NCBI RefSeq assembly: GCF_014174275.1 | Contig: NZ_JABEQK010000002.1 | Span: 388,058-452,057 of the forward strand | From: Gluconacetobacter takamatsuzukensis | Lineage (GTDB): Bacteria > Pseudomonadota > Alphaproteobacteria > Acetobacterales > Acetobacteraceae | DNA: 64,000 bases | Reading direction: 5' to 3' | Shown: positions 62,101-64,000 of the stretch, in pieces | Position numbering within the stretch: the stretch's first letter is position 1 | Layout of the letters: the number at the start of each line of letters is the position of its first letter | Made by a program: the position numbers and the translations under genes | Notes under the pieces: generated by a model | What the model was told of the DNA's origin: nothing | The model's database searches: none | Seen by the model: only the letters and a program-made list of their open reading frames with translations

Positions 62101-62484
62101 CTGCTGGTGGGCATCGTGAAGAAGAACGCGATCCTGATGGTGGATTTCGCGCTGCATGCCGAACGCGACGGCAGCATGTCGCCCGAGGAGGCGATCCGCG
62201 AGGCCTGCGCCAAGCGCTTCCGCCCGATCCTGATGACGACGCTGGCCGCTGCCTTCGGCGCGGTACCGCTGATCCTCAGCGGCGGGTACGGGATCGAGCT
62301 GCGCCGCCCGCTGGGCATTGCGGTGGTCGGGGGGTTGCTGATGAGCCAGCTTCTGACGCTGTACACCACGCCGGTTGTCTATCTGCTGCTGGAGCGCATT
62401 CGGTCATGGGTGTCGCGGCAGGCCTCGCGCCGCTGGCGGGGGTCGATCCGGCCCGCGGATATGCGGGATCGGCCGGTGGCGTAG
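59161..62484 (+). CDS. RND efflux permease (AcrB/MdtBC/HAE1-like) with periplasmic insertion
   Basis: This 1107-residue permease, longer than the usual 1030-1050, has 12 transmembrane helices and two large periplasmic loops. The proton-relay aspartates are in TGFVVDDAIVVVENIARHMEDG of helix 4. It begins PFILRPVTTTLIAIALVLAG as in multidrug RND pumps. Residues about 779-845 form a Gly/Ser/Thr/Ala-rich low-complexity insertion (GGTAGGGTASN through GGAGASSGSAVSSS) in the second periplasmic domain, where AcrB has none. No membrane-fusion or outer-membrane partner gene is within the window. Confidence 0.92.
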   Translation: MNPCRPFILRPVTTTLIAIALVLAGLFAYRALPVGDLPNISVPVIYVVATQPGASPQQMATSVTTPLERRLGQISGISSIESDSTDSTAFILLTFDDSRNIDGAANDVQAALRAATQDMPTTLQMVPQYWKANPADNPIMIMALTSDSRPMAELYDVMKTHLQPMLSQIKGVGWIEIAGSSAPAVRVEMNPYPLFKYGIGFEDIRSALASANANTPKGYVDVGPQRYTIATNDQARHAAEYRDLIVGYRSGRPVRLADVASVVDGVEDERQTGYFSGHRAVMAVVRPQPGANVIHVMDEIRARIPSMQAALPSGVTLTPGMDRSITIRASLADTQLTLLISVLLVVGVVLVFLRAPRSTLIPAVTVPISLAGTLSVMYLLGFSLDTLSLMALTIATGFVVDDAIVVVENIARHMEDGMSRREAALLGSGEIAFTVLSITIALVAVFLPLLLMPGTPGKIFFEFAMTLATAVTVSLFLSVTLTPMMCGLLLDVAHGAPLPPGASAARRGLRRLSDGIEAVFEGVLNAYVRSLDRALRHRWLILATLPLSLVATVGIIVVMPKNIIPKEDVALIVGYFRGDESGSFQKMDQKIRAVSAAMMADKDTESVAAFSGDTRVEGQAFAQMVGKHERGDGPDEMIARVRERLKGLAGVRLSLFSAGDVNGGGGRQQQGAYRYVLRSDNAELIYEWTPRIVEALKGSKVMTDITTNLTDHAVATHVDIARDTAARYLVTPQLISQALFDAYGQRSASNISTPLATYHVVMEVAPPYRQSPDIMEAFRVSTSGGTAGGGTASNTVRVPTPDTGGASQATALSQQSFRNAIANRLAGGAGASSGSAVSSSVETMVPLPVVAAIAERPTSISVGHRDGFVSGAISFNLAKGRSLDEATAEIRAAMVRVHVPGSIQGGFTGQAEQFQTALINELLVFLAALATMYVTLGILYESYVHPLTILSTLPSAAVGAVLALWITGEEFSLIAMIGVILLVGIVKKNAILMVDFALHAERDGSMSPEEAIREACAKRFRPILMTTLAAAFGAVPLILSGGYGIELRRPLGIAVVGGLLMSQLLTLYTTPVVYLLLERIRSWVSRQASRRWRGSIRPADMRDRPVA

Positions 62485-62533
62485 GGCGCTTTGGATATCG
62501 GTTTGCCGGAAGGTGATGTGTGGTGGAGGTCTG

Positions 62534-62577
62534 CCAAGGGCGTTGCCCTTGACCCACCAAAGGGCAACGCCCTTTGG
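62534..62577. terminator. strong inverted repeat between converging genes
   Basis: CCAAGGGCGTTGCCCTT (62534-62550) and AAAGGGCAACGCCCTTTGG (62559-62577) are nearly perfectly complementary over 17 bp with a short loop. It lies between the RND permease and the converging glycosyltransferase. Each arm also contains its own AAGGGC/GCCCTT palindrome. No U-tract follows, so it may act as a bidirectional barrier or REP-type element. Confidence 0.65.
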
Positions 62578-62632
62578 AAACCCATTCGTTATCAGATTTC
62601 TGGGGTGAGCCTTTCCTTGAGGCGGGGTGGGA

Positions 62633-63631
62633 TTAGCCGGCCACGAACCGCAGGCGGAAGAGCAGGTTTTCCGCCGGCCGGTGGCGCTGGAGGCCGCTCA
62701 TTGTCCTGAGCAGTCGCAGGCGGTCGCGGCGGCGGCCGTTCAGGGCCGCGTCGATGCGGGCCAGGTCGCTGCGGGCCGTGGCGGACAAGACGCCGTCAAG
62801 GGCCAGCAACTGGCGGACATTCTGCTGGAAGGTCCTCATGAAGCGATCGGGGCCGCGATGCAGCCCGCGGAGCGTGGCCTCGACAGTGCCGGGATGGCGG
62901 CGATGCAGGATCGTCGGGTGCGGGTCGACCCGCACCGTGCCGCCGGCGGCCAGGACCAGCAGGCAGGCCCACCAGTCATGGGCGACGGGCGCGGCCGGCG
63001 GGGTGCGGGATGCGGCCAGGGCGCGGGCCGCGTCGTTCATCATCACGGTGCATCCGTTGGCCGTGTTCTGCGTGAGGGCTGCCAGCAGGCTGGGCCGTTC
63101 GGCCTGGGCCGGGGACAGGCCGAGGGGGCGCAGGGACGAATCCACCAGGATCTGCCGGCTGCAATAGAGCGCGGGGCCGTCGGTACCCGTGTCGGCCAGG
63201 CTGGCCAGGCCGCGTGCGAGCTTGTCGGGCAGCCAGACATCGTCCTGCTCGGCGAAGGCTATGGTCGATGCCGGCGGGGCCGCGCGCAGGAGCCTCTGGT
63301 AGGAGGCGGTAATGCCCAGGTGCCGGCCGCCCGGATCGATTTCACGGCAGCGACCGGCACCCGGGCCGCTCTGGAATGCGTGCATGATGGCCGGGGAGCC
63401 GTCCGTCGATCCGTCGTCGCGCCACAGGATGATCCATTGCATCCAGTCCTGCGCCAGGATCGAATCCAGCTGGGCCGGGAGCCAGGGGGCGCCGTTGAAG
63501 GTCGAGAGCAGGATCGCGACCCGTGGCGCGCGGCGCGCGGGGTTGGGTGCTGCCTGCCAGGACGGCGCCGCCTCCGGTCGGCTGCTGGGCCAGGAGGAAT
63601 GGACATCGGGGGAAGGGGGCAGGATGTCCAT
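62633..63631 (-). CDS. family 2 glycosyltransferase (rhamnosyltransferase-like)
   Basis: This 332-residue GT-A transferase has VAILLSTFNGAPWLPAQLDS at about residues 40-59, LWRDDGSTDGSPAIM with the nucleotide-binding aspartates, and IAFAEQDDVWLPDKL with the metal-binding QDDVW typical of rhamnosyl- and galactosyl-transferases of O-antigen and exopolysaccharide. It follows rmlA by 11 bases on the same strand, which fits dTDP-rhamnose as donor. ATG 63631 is the first conserved start; the upstream open frame overlaps rmlA. Confidence 0.88.
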   Translation of the reverse strand: MDILPPSPDVHSSWPSSRPEAAPSWQAAPNPARRAPRVAILLSTFNGAPWLPAQLDSILAQDWMQWIILWRDDGSTDGSPAIMHAFQSGPGAGRCREIDPGGRHLGITASYQRLLRAAPPASTIAFAEQDDVWLPDKLARGLASLADTGTDGPALYCSRQILVDSSLRPLGLSPAQAERPSLLAALTQNTANGCTVMMNDAARALAASRTPPAAPVAHDWWACLLVLAAGGTVRVDPHPTILHRRHPGTVEATLRGLHRGPDRFMRTFQQNVRQLLALDGVLSATARSDLARIDAALNGRRRDRLRLLRTMSGLQRHRPAENLLFRLRFVAG

Positions 63632-63642
63632 CGGTCGCGGGC

Positions 63643-64000
63643 CTATGCCGGGATCGGCACGGGGGCCGAGGGCTGGGCCGTCTCGGCCACATCGTGCAGG
63701 TGGCGGCCGAGGTCGGTCTTGAGGACGCTCCGTGCGATCTCGCGCAGCTGGGCGGCGTCGATGAAGCCCATGCGGAAGGCCACCTCGGCCGGCGAGCCGA
63801 CCAGCATGCCCTGCCGGGACTGGATGGTCTGCACGAACATCCCGGCCTGGAGCAGGGCCTCGGGGATTCCGGCATCGAGCCACGCGCAGCCCCGGCCCAG
63901 TCTTTCGACCTGGAGCGAGCCTTCCTCGAGATAGATCCGGTTCAGGTCCGTGATCTCCAACTCGCCCCGGGGCGAGGGGCGGATCTGGCGGGCGAACTGG
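63643..64000 (-). CDS. rmlA: glucose-1-phosphate thymidylyltransferase (3' part; 5' end outside window)
   Basis: The C-terminal 118 residues or so are present. The frame reads FARQIRPSPRGELEITDLN, then IYLEEGSLQVERLGRG with AWLDAG, and FVQTIQSRQGMLVGSPAEVA, all diagnostic of RmlA. The enzyme makes dTDP-glucose, the first step of dTDP-L-rhamnose synthesis. The 3' tail ends with a Pro-rich stretch. The neighbouring glycosyltransferase is probably in the same operon. Confidence 0.93.
   Translation of the reverse strand, partial: QFARQIRPSPRGELEITDLNRIYLEEGSLQVERLGRGCAWLDAGIPEALLQAGMFVQTIQSRQGMLVGSPAEVAFRMGFIDAAQLREIARSVLKTDLGRHLHDVAETAQPSAPVPIPA

Noticed and set aside
58954..62157. 1067-codon open frame antisense to the RND permease
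   Set aside because: The product is His/Arg/Gln-rich and domain-free; the RND permease on the other strand has all expected motifs.

Overview
The window is GC-rich chromosomal DNA of an alphaproteobacterium, most likely an acetic acid bacterium (Acetobacteraceae, Gluconacetobacter/Komagataeibacter-like). This placement is an inference from gene content: short alphaproteobacterial HprK with a sugar-permease-free PTS, an F0-only atp operon with b and b' subunits, hopanoid transporter HpnN with HpnL, UPF0262, DUF3297 and HemJ beside hemE. No rRNA, CRISPR array, phage or complete insertion sequence was seen.

Layout. 1-289: AT-richer non-coding DNA with DnaA-box-like sites next to hemE, a candidate replication-origin flank. 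290-4125: tightly packed hemE, HAD phosphatase, hemJ, aldose epimerase and an HMCES/YedK-type peptidase. 4202-7564: small exported and membrane proteins, tRNA-Ala, YggT, a hydratase and UPF0262. 8026-14484: hprK, rapZ, EIIA, HPr and EI of a regulatory PTS, running directly into pabB-pabC (folate). 14709-16286: purH. 17349-19886: F0 operon atpI-B-E-F'-F. 19949-23471: two envelope glycosyltransferases and a thiamine-precursor-type binding protein. 23472-24171: AT-rich, nearly gene-free DNA with unusual inverted repeats. 24172-30219: DUF2721, purU, a c-di-GMP phosphodiesterase, an AraC regulator and an EamA exporter. 30311-34040 (minus): yigZ-radA and mlaE-mlaF. 34354-40088: Bcr/CflA exporter, TonB receptor, DUF3297 and an SQR-like flavoprotein. 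40167-47787 (minus): hpnN, hpnL and the ribD-ribE-ribBA-ribH operon under an FMN riboswitch. 47884-54208: entericidin-like lipoprotein, serine hydrolase, thioesterase, S1/P1 nuclease, tRNA-Arg, DUF3147 and a phytochrome-like HWE kinase with a receiver domain. 54225-64000: LysE remnant, dnaB, gmk, SDR, NCS1 permease, a large RND permease, a glycosyltransferase and the 3' part of rmlA.

The most distinctive unexplained structure is a dispersed element of about 120 bp, built of two different AT-rich hairpins joined by a semi-conserved centre. Three full and two partial copies are present, all at 3' ends of genes, and two full copies are direct repeats flanking yigZ-radA. Other points of interest are a phytochrome-like kinase that lacks the usual bilin-attachment cysteines, a degenerate GGDEF domain joined to an intact EAL domain, a secreted protein made of three 22-residue repeats, and a triple TTGTAGC arm structure able to fold in two exclusive ways.
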